From: Datisca glomerata
Lineage: Eukaryota; Streptophyta; Magnoliopsida; Cucurbitales; Datiscaceae
Reading direction: 5' to 3'
Length of the DNA: 64,000 bases
NCBI GenBank assembly: GCA_003255025.1
Contig: QANY01007975.1
Coordinates: 124,001-188,000 of the forward strand
The position numbers were made by a program, and so were the translations under genes. The notes beneath the pieces were generated by a model. The model had not been told where the DNA came from. It saw nothing but the letters and a program-made list of their open reading frames with translations, and searched no databases. Shown one piece after another: positions 23,417-35,105 of this stretch. Position 1 is the stretch's first letter; every line of letters begins with the position of its first letter.

Positions 23417-23626
23417 TTGATGGACGCTACAACGGGGCACGAGATGCTCAGTCTCATGGATGTCTTCTCCGGGTACAATCAGATACTCATGCATCCATTA
23501 GACCCAAAGAAGATGACACGGTGGATAGAAGCACGGGGAAAGAATCCTCAAACGTGGAACGAGCACAAGATGCTTAGTCTCATGGATGACTTCTCTGGAG
23601 TTGGCGAGATTCAGCATCATATATAA
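23417..23626 (+). pseudogene. Ty3/gypsy reverse transcriptase scrap, partly duplicated
   Basis: The text MDATTGHEMLSLMDVFSGYN followed by QILMHPLDPKKM matches the RT segment with the first catalytic aspartate (LSLMDxFSGYNQI). About 105 bases later the motif recurs in shortened form (EHKMLSLMDDFSG), a partial direct duplication. The YVDD box and the rest of RT are absent. This is the only clear protein homology in the element. Confidence 0.8.
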
Positions 23627-23689
23627 ACCCCAGACCGCAATCAATGCTCAAGTACTCATTGACTTTATCACGGAGATGACACTATTTCA

Positions 23690-24380
23690 AGGAAATGAGG
23701 GATCAAACAGTACGGAAGATGTCACAGAAGATGACACGATGGATAAAGGGATATGGTCATAGATACCTCAAACGAAAGACCTCAACCAAGGTGACGGCCT
23801 AACCAGTCCTCCTTATCACTTAAGATGATCTGGAGAAAGACCCTACATAGGGCAAAATGACCACGAAAATATGTCGTGGCACCTGAGGACATTGGATACC
23901 TCGGATGGAAGACCTCATCCTAGACCATTGATTGAAAAGGTCTCCTTATCACTTAGATGATTTGGATTAAGACCCTGTATAGGGCGCCCGAGGTCACAGA
24001 ACCCTCGGATAGAAGCCCTCACCAAGGCTAGGTGAGGCCTCATTTTCACCAAAAATGATTAAGAGAAAGACCCTACATAGGGTAAAATGACCACAGTAAT
24101 ATTTCATGGCGCCTGAGAACATTGATCCCTCGGATGAAAGACCTCGCCCAAGACCATGGCTAAGAGGCATCCTTATCACATAAGATGATCTGGAAAAAGA
24201 CCATATGTAGGGTAAAAAGACCTCCCCAAGGCGACGACCTATCAAGGCATCTTTATCATAAAAGATGATTTGGAAAAGACCCACCTAGGGAAAAATACCA
24301 CGATATTATTTCATGGTGCTAAGTACATGAGATGCTCGGATGAAGACTTTGATAAAGGCCACAATCACTGAGGCCTCCTA
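23690..24380. repeat. Long degenerate tandem repeat (about 130-190 bp units)
   Basis: Recurring blocks include gaaagaccctacatagggcaaaatgacc-like text, cctcggatggaagacctc and cttatcacttagatgatttgg, each present three or more times at irregular spacing from about 23820 to 24310. Unit edges are blurred by small deletions. No coding function is visible. Confidence 0.7.
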
Positions 24381-24404
24381 CATTGGGCATAAGAACCACG
24401 GTTG

Positions 24405-24960
24405 TCTTCCATGATACCTGAAGTTACACAGATGACTGCGACCGTCACTCAGATGACTATGAGATCTGAAGCACACAGATGACTGCGACCGTTACTCAGA
24501 TAACTATGAGATCTAAAGTCACATAGATGACTACGCCCTTCACTCAAATGATTATGAGATAGGAAGTCACCAGATGACTACGACGATCACATAGATGACC
24601 ATGATACTCCAAGTCACACAGATGACTAAGGCACACAAAGTCACCCAGGATGACTATATTGGATTTAAAGACACAAAAATGATTATAACACCCAACGTCA
24701 CCCAGATGACTGTGGGACTCAAAGTCACACAAATGACAATGGTACCCCAAGTCACATAAATGGCTAAGTACCCCAAGTCACACATGTGACTAAGTATCTA
24801 TACTCACACAGATGAATAAGTACCCTAAGTCACCCAGAGACTATATTACTCTACATAGATGATTAAGGTACCCGAAGTTACCAAGATAACTAAGGTACCC
24901 AGAATCACAATTATAAAAATGACACCCTAAGTCACACTAATGACTACGACACCGAGATTT
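24405..24960. repeat. Short degenerate repeats around gtcacacagatgacta
   Basis: The phrase (a)gtcac(a/c)cagatgacta with spacers such as aaggtacccaa or tgagatctga occurs more than ten times, at intervals of about 20-45 bases. It is an irregular array inside the non-autonomous element. Imperfect pairing is possible between gtcac and gatgac segments, but no regular hairpin is clear. Confidence 0.75.
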
Positions 24961-26334
24961 GAATCTCATAAACCTTAAAGGATCTTGGTACTCCACTAAA
25001 GATGACTCCAAATGATCTCATCATCAAGAATTAGTCAGACGCAATTTGAACATAAGAAAAAGAAGGCTTCAAAACCTACCGCTAGAAAGCATGAGCATTG
25101 ATGACTTACGAGTTACGCCCGCAGACATGCCAGCACACAAAGATGCAACGACGAGCTCAACAGAGCGAGCATTATATTTTAAATTAAGGATATCAACCAC
25201 AAGATCGAACACAAACTCATTGCTCAATGGGGTATAATTTTTTATATATTTGGGGCATATATGCTAAAGACCTTCCATAAGTCCAAAATATTGCCAAACT
25301 TAGGACATGATGATGGGGGCATCACCATATAGATACTCAGAAGTCCTTCGTTCTCCAAGAAAATACCCGCTCGATCTTCATCAAGGTTAGCTCAAAGACA
25401 CCCATTGTACAAGCTATACAAGAAAATCACTATAAATTTCAAACAAAGCAACAGACGACTTAGACAGTCGAATCACTACGTGACTTGGACAGACCAATAA
25501 ACTCAAACATTGAGTTACGAGAAAGAGTCAACAACCAAAGCATCAAAACATTCGATTCCCAACCACAGCTTAGTTTCTGTAAATGTAACTCTAGAAAGCA
25601 AGAAGAACCCCCAGGAAGCATGCCTTTGAGTGTAATAACTCCATCATCTGCCACGCGACATGAGATGCCAAATTAATGTACCAGATACATGGTCAAGTAT
25701 AGATGAACACGAGAATTCAACGTAGGATTTCAGAAAAAATCTTATCCTTAAGAAGACCCAATAACGCCACAGTGTCAAGTCGATCTCACAGTAAAGAAAT
25801 CCCAACAGACTGGCCGTCTTATCGCCTACATCAGACCAAAGGAATTCAATCCTAACACCAAGTCCTCATGATGCGTTCAGGCAAAGGTGTAAACGTTTTG
25901 TTGATATGACCACTAATCCAACTCAAGTCGCCTGATTGCCAGATGAAAATCATAGGGACTCGATCCCGATAATTACTCGGAGCAACTCATACAAACCTAA
26001 ACCACAAAGCTTCAAGTCCCAACACGATCACGTACATCATTACATGCAAAAGTCCAACATTAATCAAGATGATGACATTTTTACCAAGAGTCAATTGACA
26101 AATATGAAGAAAGCTCGTCTTAGGCACAAGATGCTCTAAGATGCCATCATGAACCAACAACAAATACTTAGATATTTGGACACAAACTCTACTGTTTGAC
26201 GATCTCAACCCCAACATATGCTTAACACTCGATTAAATGCAAAGACAGAGCCTTAAGTAAAAGCTCATGGCTTCATCCACAACATACTTCCCGACTCTAT
26301 CGCTATGCTCCAGACTCAAGAAGTGGAGGCAGAT
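24961..26334. other. 3' internal region of the non-autonomous element
   Basis: No recognisable protein is found on either strand. Short open frames (for example 25936-26139) are Ser/Asn/Lys-rich and lack motifs. A purine-rich gaagtggaggcaga (about 26319-26333) directly before the right LTR is the probable polypurine tract. Confidence 0.5.
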
Positions 26335-26997
26335 TGTAGGGGAGAAAAAATACTCAGGCTAAAGCCTACTCAATAATATTTTCGAACAAGACCCAATACT
26401 CTCATTTCTCGAGTAGGGCTCACATTAAGTCCAAACCGAGGACTCGCCCATGACCGAAGTTACCGTGATGATCGGGACACCCTCCACGACCAGATCGATG
26501 GACACGACCCTACCTATACTTACACTAATGAGGTCACACTGATGATGGGGTAACTCATACCTAGGATCGTGGCTATTCGAGATAGTCGATATCATTTTCC
26601 TACCACAATAAGATATAATAATCAGTCATATAAGGAAATGATAGACACACATCAAATCTATCAGACAATCTCAATGGTTGTTAAAGAAGATAAGATGATA
26701 ACAAAAATATCCTAATCACAGAATATTCTCCATGAATATCCCCATTCTTTATCAGAATACGGAAGAAGATACACTGAATCTGGACGTTTGATTGATACAG
26801 AAATTTATTATAAATATATTATGATCCCCATTAAACAGTAAGCATTTCTCCATATTACTAATATTATCTTAAAAACTCTACTGACTTGATCGTCGGAGTG
26901 CATTAGGTGGGGCACCACCCAGGTTCCCTACCTACTATTTTTCACGAGCGTGGTGAACTCCTCGACAGTCGATGCGAGCATATTTTTCACATCAACA
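26335..26997 (+). repeat. 3' LTR of the non-autonomous gypsy element (663 bp)
   Basis: Begins tgtaggggagaaaa and ends ttcacatcaaca, aligning end to end with 20382-21082 apart from small indels. It is about 38 bases shorter than the left LTR, with the difference near the 3' end (the segment before agtcgatgcgagc). Confidence 0.9.
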
Positions 26998-27260
<263 letters not shown>

Positions 27261-27608
27261 GAGATAATGATAGAGATTAAATTTACCTAATTAATTGGAA
27301 ATCCGGAAGATTTCCATAGAGGGAGAGAGTATGATAGGTAGTTTCTATTATTTATTTATTTATTATATGTTAATAAAGGGTATAATAGGTAGTTTCTTAT
27401 TTTTTATTGTGGGTCCATTCACAATGACTATTTTCGATGATTAAGAAACTACTTGTCTACTTTTATAATAAGATACTAAAATGTTCTTAGTCCTGTATAA
27501 AATCTTTTATTTAGTAACCATTGGATTTGCATTACAAATCCAAACCCGTAAGATTTGTAATCCAAATCAAGTATGTAAACAAGCCTTGATTTTAAGATTT
27601 GTAGTATA

Positions 27609-27613
27609 GGTTC
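27609..27613. repeat. Left target-site duplication of the copia element (ggttc)
   Basis: ggttc immediately precedes the 5' LTR and occurs again at 36912-36916 immediately after the 3' LTR. Five bases is the usual Ty1/copia duplication length. The inferred empty site reads tatagg/ttccgc. Confidence 0.9.
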
Positions 27614-29498
27614 TGTTGGAACTATGTCCATAAAGTACGGTATAATAACTATTTATGAGTATTTAGTTATTTCACAGACATTTTGTATTACTCAATGAAT
27701 GAATGAACGTTTTTCTATTAATTAAAGTGTGTTTATAATTTACTCAAGTACTAGAACTATTGTCAACATAAGAAGAGTAAAGACTGAGGAGTTATCCAGA
27801 TGAACTCTTCTAAAATAGTTCCATGTTATTCGCAATCTTAGGATCGATTGGGCAATCAAGTCTGATTACGACTGTTAGGTTGAACCAAATAATGCCGGTC
27901 TTGGGGCATGGGAGTGCAGACTATAACCGTTGACCTAGATATATTATGGAACATATTGAATAGACTAGTAACCGATTAGTTTAAAGCAAAACCGTTTATC
28001 TAGCTCTAAATCTAATTGTTACACATATACGAGTATTTTCATAATTACCTTAATCCTAAGGTGAATATGAAACTTGACTTAGTTAGTTACAATCTTTGAT
28101 GTACCAAATGAGTGAGTTCGAATTGCCGGACAATATCTCGGATATTGGGATCAAGATTCAAGTACGTTGGAGTTACGTGATTCACAAATATGAAAATTCG
28201 TGGCGAGATTGTAAATGTAACAATATCATCTTACGCTTCATTGATGGATGTGTGAATAGATTAATTTTGTCAAATAAACAATGAAATGAATCATTGAATA
28301 AGACATGGTGAACTGTACGAGACAATTCACTGTTATGTCTTTTTTATTCACAGTCAATAAATGAATTAAGCAAATAAAAACTGAGGGTAAAATGGTAAGT
28401 TTACATCTTTCTCTTGTTACTAATATTCACAAATGATAATATGTTAAAATATTATATGGATCCTGAAATAAAAAATTTTATTTGCACAAACAGAAAAATG
28501 TAGCGCACATGAATCAAGAGTTGATTCGGCATCGGACTTATAGTGGAGTCGTACGGTGTTAGGATTAAATAAGTTGGAAATTTATAGAGATAAATTCACC
28601 GAGTATTTAAATTCTATAGCTTTATTCATTTGGGTTCATTCGGTCTCAGGAGTAGCTCATAAAGACATGAATGAGAAACAATACCAGTTGGATCAAAAAT
28701 GTGTTTGGGATCAATGTATACTTCCTCAATCCATATGTGATGGGTATCGTCATTAAAGTAGTGAAGATCAAAATATAATGTTCAAATTATTTAATTATTA
28801 TTTTCTAATTATTGGATGATTAGTAAATAAAAAAATTATTTAATTAATTGATGAAAATCAATTTAATTTATCAATTTAGATTGACGAATTTGGACACATT
28901 ATTGACTCTAGGGAGATGTACAATTTTAACAATTACAATAAAGGGAGGAGAATTTCAGTAATTTATAGTATATGAGCATACATGTAAATTTCATAATCTT
29001 TATATAAAGGATGACATTAAGGATTCATCCCTAAGTGTGCTGACACAACCCTAATCACAGTGTGTGATTACACAGAGAAAATGAAGCAATTTCTCTCTCC
29101 CCTCCCTGTTGCCGTCGAAATCTAGAGGAAAAAGAGAGAAATTTAGTTTTTTTTCTTCTATTATTTTGAGAGCCCACCCTGAATTTCTGACAATATTCTA
29201 TTGGGATATACTTCTAAATCTTACGAGTGGTTGTTGGTATGGAGATTGATTCAAGTTCTACAAAGAACGAAGAACGCAAGACGATCAATATGATTTCACC
29301 AAGTCAGAACTTCTCCGATATAAGAAATGTATAATATTATTTTTACCTCTTCTAAATACGTCAATCTAAATATGCATGATCATACAATGTTTTATATTTA
29401 ATATGATTAAACAGTTTAAATGATTTTTTTTTATTTTTCGCCTATGAATTGTTCGTGGTTTATTATTTTTCCTCAAATTTTTAAAACCCGATCCAACA
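27614..29498 (+). repeat. 5' LTR of the copia element (1885 bp)
   Basis: Starts tgttggaactatg and ends gatccaaca. It is long for a copia LTR. It contains small open frames (28096-28284, 28556-28756) that are not genes, since the other LTR does not keep them open. Confidence 0.92.
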
Positions 29499-29513
29499 AT
29501 TGGTATCAGAGCC
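29499..29513 (+). other. Primer-binding site of the copia element
   Basis: attggtatcagagcc follows the LTR end directly. It is complementary to the 3' end of plant initiator methionine tRNA, the common primer of plant Ty1/copia elements. Confidence 0.88.
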
Positions 29514-29809
29514 TTGGGTTCTTGATTGTGCATATTTAGTTTTTAAGCGTATGTACCGTTAGATGTTGTCTTATTGGCATATTATTTTGTATGGTATATT
29601 CAAAATAGGTTTTGAATGTGTTTTATAAATGGATTCCGATCTATTGGCTTTAAGTGTTTTATTTTTCAATTTTAGAATTGATGTACGCCGAAATTGAGAC
29701 ATAAGATTTTATGTAAGTTATTTAACTGACGACGCCGCGCAGTCGCCTGCTGCCCCTCGCCGCTGCTTGCCTTTGTCGATTGGCGATGTAGGTTTCCTAA
29801 TTATGGTTT

Positions 29810-30245
29810 GGGAAACCATAGAATTATGAAACTTTAAGGTTTAAGAAACCTTGAGTTTTAGAAACTTTAGGATTTAAGAAACGTTGAATTTTTGAAAACT
29901 TTAGGGTTTAAAAAACCTTAAGGTTTTGGAAACTTTAAGGTTTAGGAAACCTTAAGTTTTAGAAAGCTCAGGATTTAGGAAACTTTAAGGTTTTAGAAAC
30001 TTTAAGGTTAAGGAAAACTTGAGTTTTAGAAACTTTAGGGTTCAGGAAATCTTGACTTTTGAAAATTTTAGGATTTTGGAAACTTTAAAGTTTACGAAAC
30101 CTTAAGTTTTGGAAACTTCAGGGTTTAGGAAACCTTCAGTTTTTAGAAACTTTAAGGTTTAGGAAACCTTGAGATTTTGAAACTTTAAGTTTTAGGAAAT
30201 CTAGAGTTTTTGGAAACTTTTGGGTTTAGAAAACCATAAGGTTTT
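29810..30245. repeat. 33-bp tandem array with self-complementary core in the copia leader
   Basis: About 12-13 imperfect units of about 33 bases run through the untranslated leader, each made of gaaactttaaggttta and ggaaaccttgagtttta variants. The core aaggtttaggaaacctt can pair with itself (aaggttt with aaacctt around a three-base loop). An RNA copy would therefore be able to form a string of small hairpins. Function is unknown. Confidence 0.85.
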
Positions 30246-31387
30246 GCCCAATCTAGTCCCTAAAAATTATTTTCATTTAATTCGGTAATTTTTTAACACT
30301 GATTAATTGAAAATTATTTTATAAATTATTTTTAAAAATAAATCAATTGACTAATTTACTTAGTAATTTATTTATCAAAGTAAAATGGATCTAGACTTTT
30401 GTAGAGAGTTATAAATTGGTGGGATTTTCTGAAGGAGAATGAGAATATTACAGACGCCATAAAGAGTAGTATTTAAATTATTATAATTTATTTATTATTT
30501 TTTATGGGTTATAATTAGAAATGAGCCATAGAGAGATTAATTTTTAATGGATGATTTATTATTAATGTTGTATCATCATATAACATGTCATATCGAAATA
30601 AAGATATGTCAATGTCAAAACATTATGTAGCATGTACATGCATCATTTTAGTTTAAATTTATAATGTGTTATAATTTAAATTCCAATGCGAATTTTATAA
30701 AAGTTATAAAATTTAAATTAGGATTTAAATTTTATAAAAATTTATAATTTTTGAAACATGTTTTTTTTCAAATTAATAAAGAGTTATAATTTTTTAAAAA
30801 CAACAAAAAAATTTATTTTTCCAAAAACTAAGTGGGAGGGTGGTTTACATTGAAATGTTCCCAAAGTCTCAAATGTAAGTTGATCGTGGCACGATGAATG
30901 GCTTAGAGCCGCCCTAGTGGTCATCTCTTCAGTGGGAGAAGCTTGAGAATCATGTCGTTTTGAGTTATCGAGTTGCTGAAGAAGCTAAGGCTTGTAAAGG
31001 AAGTTATGAGACAGGACCGTTCCTAGACGAACTGTTAATTCATAGCAACCTTTAAAGTCGATGTGTTCGTTCAACACTTAGACCGAGGCACATTGGAATC
31101 TCTCATAGGGGCTAAGGTGAACAAAACCATTGGTGATTGGTTAAGGTAGATGTAATGACATCTTGAGAAGCATTAACCAAACGAGAGCAGTCTCGATGTG
31201 ATACGAGTTAGCTTGGTCGTTGTCCTTAGATGAGACAAGCTATCGTTGTTGATCGTAACATCATGGAAAAAATACTTTTTATTAGATTTTTAAATATTTA
31301 AGTATTTGCATCATGCATCATACATCATACTTTCCTAAATGATCGGGTGTTTATTTACACAACTTTATTTATTTTTTTAAGTATTCA
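30246..31387. other. Copia untranslated leader
   Basis: Long non-coding leader between the hairpin repeats and gag, AT-rich up to 30830 and then more balanced. No protein homology is found. With the repeat array, the leader is about 1.9 kb, unusually long. Confidence 0.6.
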
Positions 31388-32147
31388 TGTCGCTATCATC
31401 AGTCTCAACTATCTTAAACGTGAACAAAGTTACTGGTGAAAATTACGTGGATTAGAAATATAATCTTGATATCATGATGATGATAGAGAAGCACAAGTTC
31501 GTGCTCACCGTCCCTTGTTCCGTTGAGCCTATTGTTGAATCGACTCAAGAGAAAAATGGTGCTTATGAATCTTGCTTGCATTTTGATGAGATCGCCATGT
31601 GTTACATCTTGGCTTTTGTTAGCAATGTATTGCTACAACAACATCAGAACATAAAAACCGCATCTGATATGATGTTGAGCATTATCGAAATGTTCATTGA
31701 TTAGGGTCTTCAAGCCAAACAATCTACTGTGCGAAACTTCATGAACTGTCGGATGAGACCTAGAACTCCAGTTAGAGAACACATGATATTAATCATAAGT
31801 TATCTGAATGAGATGGAGATCGTGGGTGCTGAGGTAGATGACGAGACTCAAGTTGATATGGTCCTTAAAATCCTGACAAACACTTTTGAGAACTTCAAAC
31901 TTAATATTTGATGAATAGGTTGAGGTACTCACTTACGGTGCTTATAAAAGAGTTGCAAGTTGCTGAGACACTGTTTCTGAAAGGCAAGAGGAAGACTGAA
32001 AAGACAAACCTTACTGAAAGCAAGTCTTCCACCTCTGGTGCCAAAAAGAAACACAAGAGAGCTTCGAAGAAAGCTAAGAAGCAGATCTCAAAAGCAGAAG
32101 GCTTGACGAATGCGAGTTCAGCTTCCGTAGGGGAAATAGAGCACTAG
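31388..32147 (+). pseudogene. Copia gag remnant
   Basis: Begins at ATG 31388 (MSLSSVSTILNVNKVTGENY), is stopped by a TAG at about 31454 and continues in frame (MMMIEKHKFVLT, 31474-31704). Then come the UBN2-like part TPVREHMILIISYLNEMEI (31729-31911) and, after a one-base shift, RLRYSLTVLIKELQVAE plus a lysine-rich tail (31908-32147). The CCHC zinc knuckle that normally follows the lysine-rich tail is missing, as is a recognisable protease. A deletion near 32147 is likely. Confidence 0.8.
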
Positions 32148-32257
32148 TATCGGCCGTATTTTTTGAAACTATTAAATTGTCATTCAATTTTATGGTTTTA
32201 CGTGATGTTTATTATATCCTGATTTTGGGAAGAGCCTTATTTCAATAGCTAATTTAA

Positions 32258-33030
32258 TTGAGTAATGATTCGGCTTTGAATTTCATTGATAAAGATATTG
32301 GTATATTTAGAAATGATTGCTTAATTACTACTGTTTATTTGATAAATAAACTATTTTATGTAAAACCAATAGTTCCAATGATATGTGAAACTGAAGTAAA
32401 TACTGATTTACAAATGGATAGTAAAAGGTTGAAGTCTAACTCAACAAATCTAAAATATTTCTGGCACTTACGTCTTAGCCACATTAGCCTAGACATGATT
32501 AAAAGACTTATAAAGGATGGTGCATTGCGAACTTAAATATGGAATCACTACCCATATGTGAATTCTATATAGAAGGTAAAATGACCAAGAGACCATTTTC
32601 AACGAATGGTGAAAGAGCCAATAAATGCCTCAAACTCGTACATACTGATGCTGGGTCATTGAATATCCAAGCAAGAGGAGATTATGAATAATTTGTGACC
32701 TTCACTGATGACTACTCACGTTTTAGACACGTTTATCTAATGCACCAAAGTCTGAAACCTTTGAAAATTTCAAAGAGTATAAGGCTATGGTCGAAAAGTA
32801 ATTAGAGAAACAAATCAAAACGCTACGATCTGATCGTGGTGGAGAGTACTTGCTAGAAGAGTTTGAAGAATTTCTTAAGGAAGAATGTATTATTTCTCAG
32901 CTTACAACACCTGGCACTTCAGAACATAATGGTGTGTTAGAGAGAAAGAATCAAACTCTATTGGATATGGTTAGATCTATGATGAGTTACTCATCCCTCC
33001 CACATCTGTTCTGGAGATATTCCTAGGAAA
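32258..33030 (+). pseudogene. Copia GAG-pre-integrase and integrase remnant
   Basis: Frame 32258-32536 ends in the pre-integrase motif YFWHLRLSHISLDMIKRLIK (H-x3-H). Integrase follows with stops: FVTFTDDYSRF near 32700, then LRSDRGGEYL (second catalytic aspartate) and TTPGTSEHNGVLERKNQTLL (third catalytic residue E present) to about 33020. The catalytic residues are largely kept, but the frame is broken by several stop codons. Confidence 0.82.
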
Positions 33031-33539
33031 CGACAACATACATTCTAAAACAAGTTCCATAAAAAATAGTGCCTGGTACGCCATATGAAAAATGGAATGG
33101 ACGAAAGTCATCCGTAAACCATATTAGAATATGAGGATACCCAGCACATGTTCTGAAACTAAAGACATGCAAGTTGTCCAATCGATTAGAATTATGCCTG
33201 CTTATAGGATATCCCAAAAGAACGAAGGGATACATATTTTATAGTCCAACTGACAAGAAAATATTTGTGAGCACGAATGCGCGTCTCTTGAAGAGGACTA
33301 CATAAGAAGTGTGAAACCGAGAAACACTCTTGCGCTAGATGAATTATTGAGTGGGAGGATACCGATTCCCCAATCAGGAACTGTTTTGATTTAATAATGA
33401 AATAACCACTACAGCAACTAGATTCTTGACGTAGTATGAGGGTCGTTAGACAACCTGACAGGTACATATATTATGGAGATACCTTAATAGTAGTCTCGTA
33501 TAAGGATCATGATGAAATTGTCTCCTACTCACAGGCCAT

Positions 33540-34256
33540 GGCTGGTCCTGAAGCAAATCTATTTGCAAGAAGCCATGAATGTTGAGATACAATCGATGTA
33601 CTCGAATGGAGTCTGAAAACTTGTAGATCCTCATGAAGAGGTAAAACCCATAGGGTGTAAATGGATTTATAAGAAAAAAAAGAGGTCCGAATGAGAATGT
33701 GGAGACATTCAAAGCTAGGCTGGTAGGCAAGGGCTATACCCAAAAGGGAAGTATTGATTATGAAAATGCCTTATCGTCGGTGGCCATGCTTAAATCCATC
33801 CGAATCCTCCTGTCCATTGCTGATGCCCTTGATTATGAAATATGACAGATAAATGTCAAAACTGTTTTTCTGAATGATAATCTGGAAGACCATATTTATA
33901 TTGCTCAACCAGACGAGTTCATGGAGAAATTCCAAGAGAGCAAGGTTTACAAACTGTTGAAGTCCATTTATGGACTTAAGCAAACATCCTGATCGCGGAA
34001 TATCAGATTCGACGAAACTGTCAAGAACTTCAGTTTTGAGCAGTTAGTGGACGAATCCTATGTGTATAAGCTGATACACAAAGGGAATGTGGTTTTTCTG
34101 CTTTTGTATGTGGATAATATTCTGCTCATTGGGAATTATGTAGGAAAATTCTTTGATGTCAAGATTTGACTTGCAAAGAAATTTGATATGATGAATCTTG
34201 GAGAAGCTACCTTTGTCCTAGGTATTCAAATCTTTCAGGATTAGAAGAATAGACAA
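33540..34256 (+). pseudogene. Copia reverse transcriptase remnant
   Basis: Recognisable pieces: FKARLVGKGYTQKGSIDYEN (33710), LLSIADALDYEI (33810), KVYKLLKSIYGLKQ (33945), and the catalytic segment VVFLLLYVDNILLIGNYVG at about 34091-34147. The usual YVDD box reads YVDN, so the second catalytic aspartate is lost. Multiple TGA and TAG stops interrupt the frame. LGEATFVLGIQI follows the box as in intact copia RTs. Confidence 0.85.
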
Positions 34257-35026
34257 TTGACACTGTCTCAAATATTTTATATTGATAAGGTGATGGATCG
34301 CTTCAGTATGCTAGACTCCAAGAAGGGATATCTTCATTTCAAGCATGGAGTCAGCCTCTCCAAGGAACAGTCTCCCAGGACTCCTCAAGAAGAGGAAGAC
34401 ATGAGAAAGATTCCTTATACTTCATCCGTAGGAAGTCTCATGTATGTGATGCTTTGTAATAGGCTAGACATTTGCTACGCGGTGGGTATGGTGAGTCATT
34501 TCCAATCTAATCCTAGACTTGAGCATTGGAATGTCGTCAAACATATCTTTAATTGTCTTAGGAGAACAAGGAACTACATGCTTGTGTATTTAAGTACTGA
34601 CTTGGATATGACGGAGTATATTGATTCTGATTTTCAAGCAGACAAGGATTCTAGGAGGTCCACTTCAGAATCGGTGTTCATCCTGAATGGTGGAGCAGTT
34701 GTATGAAGAAGTATCAAGTAATCTTGCATCGCTGATTGTGACATAGAAGCTGAGTATGTGGTAGCTTTTGAAGCTGAAAATAAGGCTGTATGACTTAGAA
34801 ATTTCTTGAAGACTCTAGAAGTTGTCTAAAAGCTTACAAACCCATGACACTTTATTACGATAACAGTGAGGTTGTAGCGAATTCAAAGGAACCAAAGAGT
34901 CATAAAAGATCCAAACACATAGAGCGTAAATATCACATGATTAGAGAGACTGTTCAACATGGGGATGTTGTAGTAGCACATCTATCGACGATCAACAACC
35001 TGACAGTCCATTCACGAATACTTTAA
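34257..35026 (+). pseudogene. Copia RNase H remnant
   Basis: Frame 34257-34706 carries SSVGSLMYVMLCNRLDICYA, then HWNVVKHIFNCLRRTRNYML, then YIDSDFQADKDSRRSTS, the hallmark region linking RT to RNase H. A stop at 34704 precedes the rest of the domain, and frame 34844-35026 ends it (LYYDNSEVVANSKEPKSHKR, then SKHIERKYHMIRE). The domain is complete in extent but split. Confidence 0.88.
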
Positions 35027-35105
35027 GTAGTAAAGTCTTTGATGTCCATCTAGAGGGCATGTGTATACAAGATTGTACACGCATACTTTAGTCCAAGTGT
35101 GAGAT

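Larger units (their letters stand above)
20382..26997 (+). mobile_element. Non-autonomous Ty3/gypsy-derived LTR element rich in internal tandem repeats
   Basis: Two direct LTRs (20382-21082 and 26335-26997) bound about 5.25 kb. The left LTR is followed directly by tttgacgccaactatggg, a leader and primer-site form seen in plant Ty3/gypsy elements. A purine-rich gaagtggaggcaga precedes the right LTR. The interior has almost no pol. One RT scrap (23417-23520, LSLMDVFSGYNQILM) identifies the gypsy origin. The rest is occupied by at least three unrelated tandem repeat families. No matching target duplication is visible (aaaca before, cacat after); the site is in AT/CA microsatellite DNA, which may have changed. 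Confidence 0.85.
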
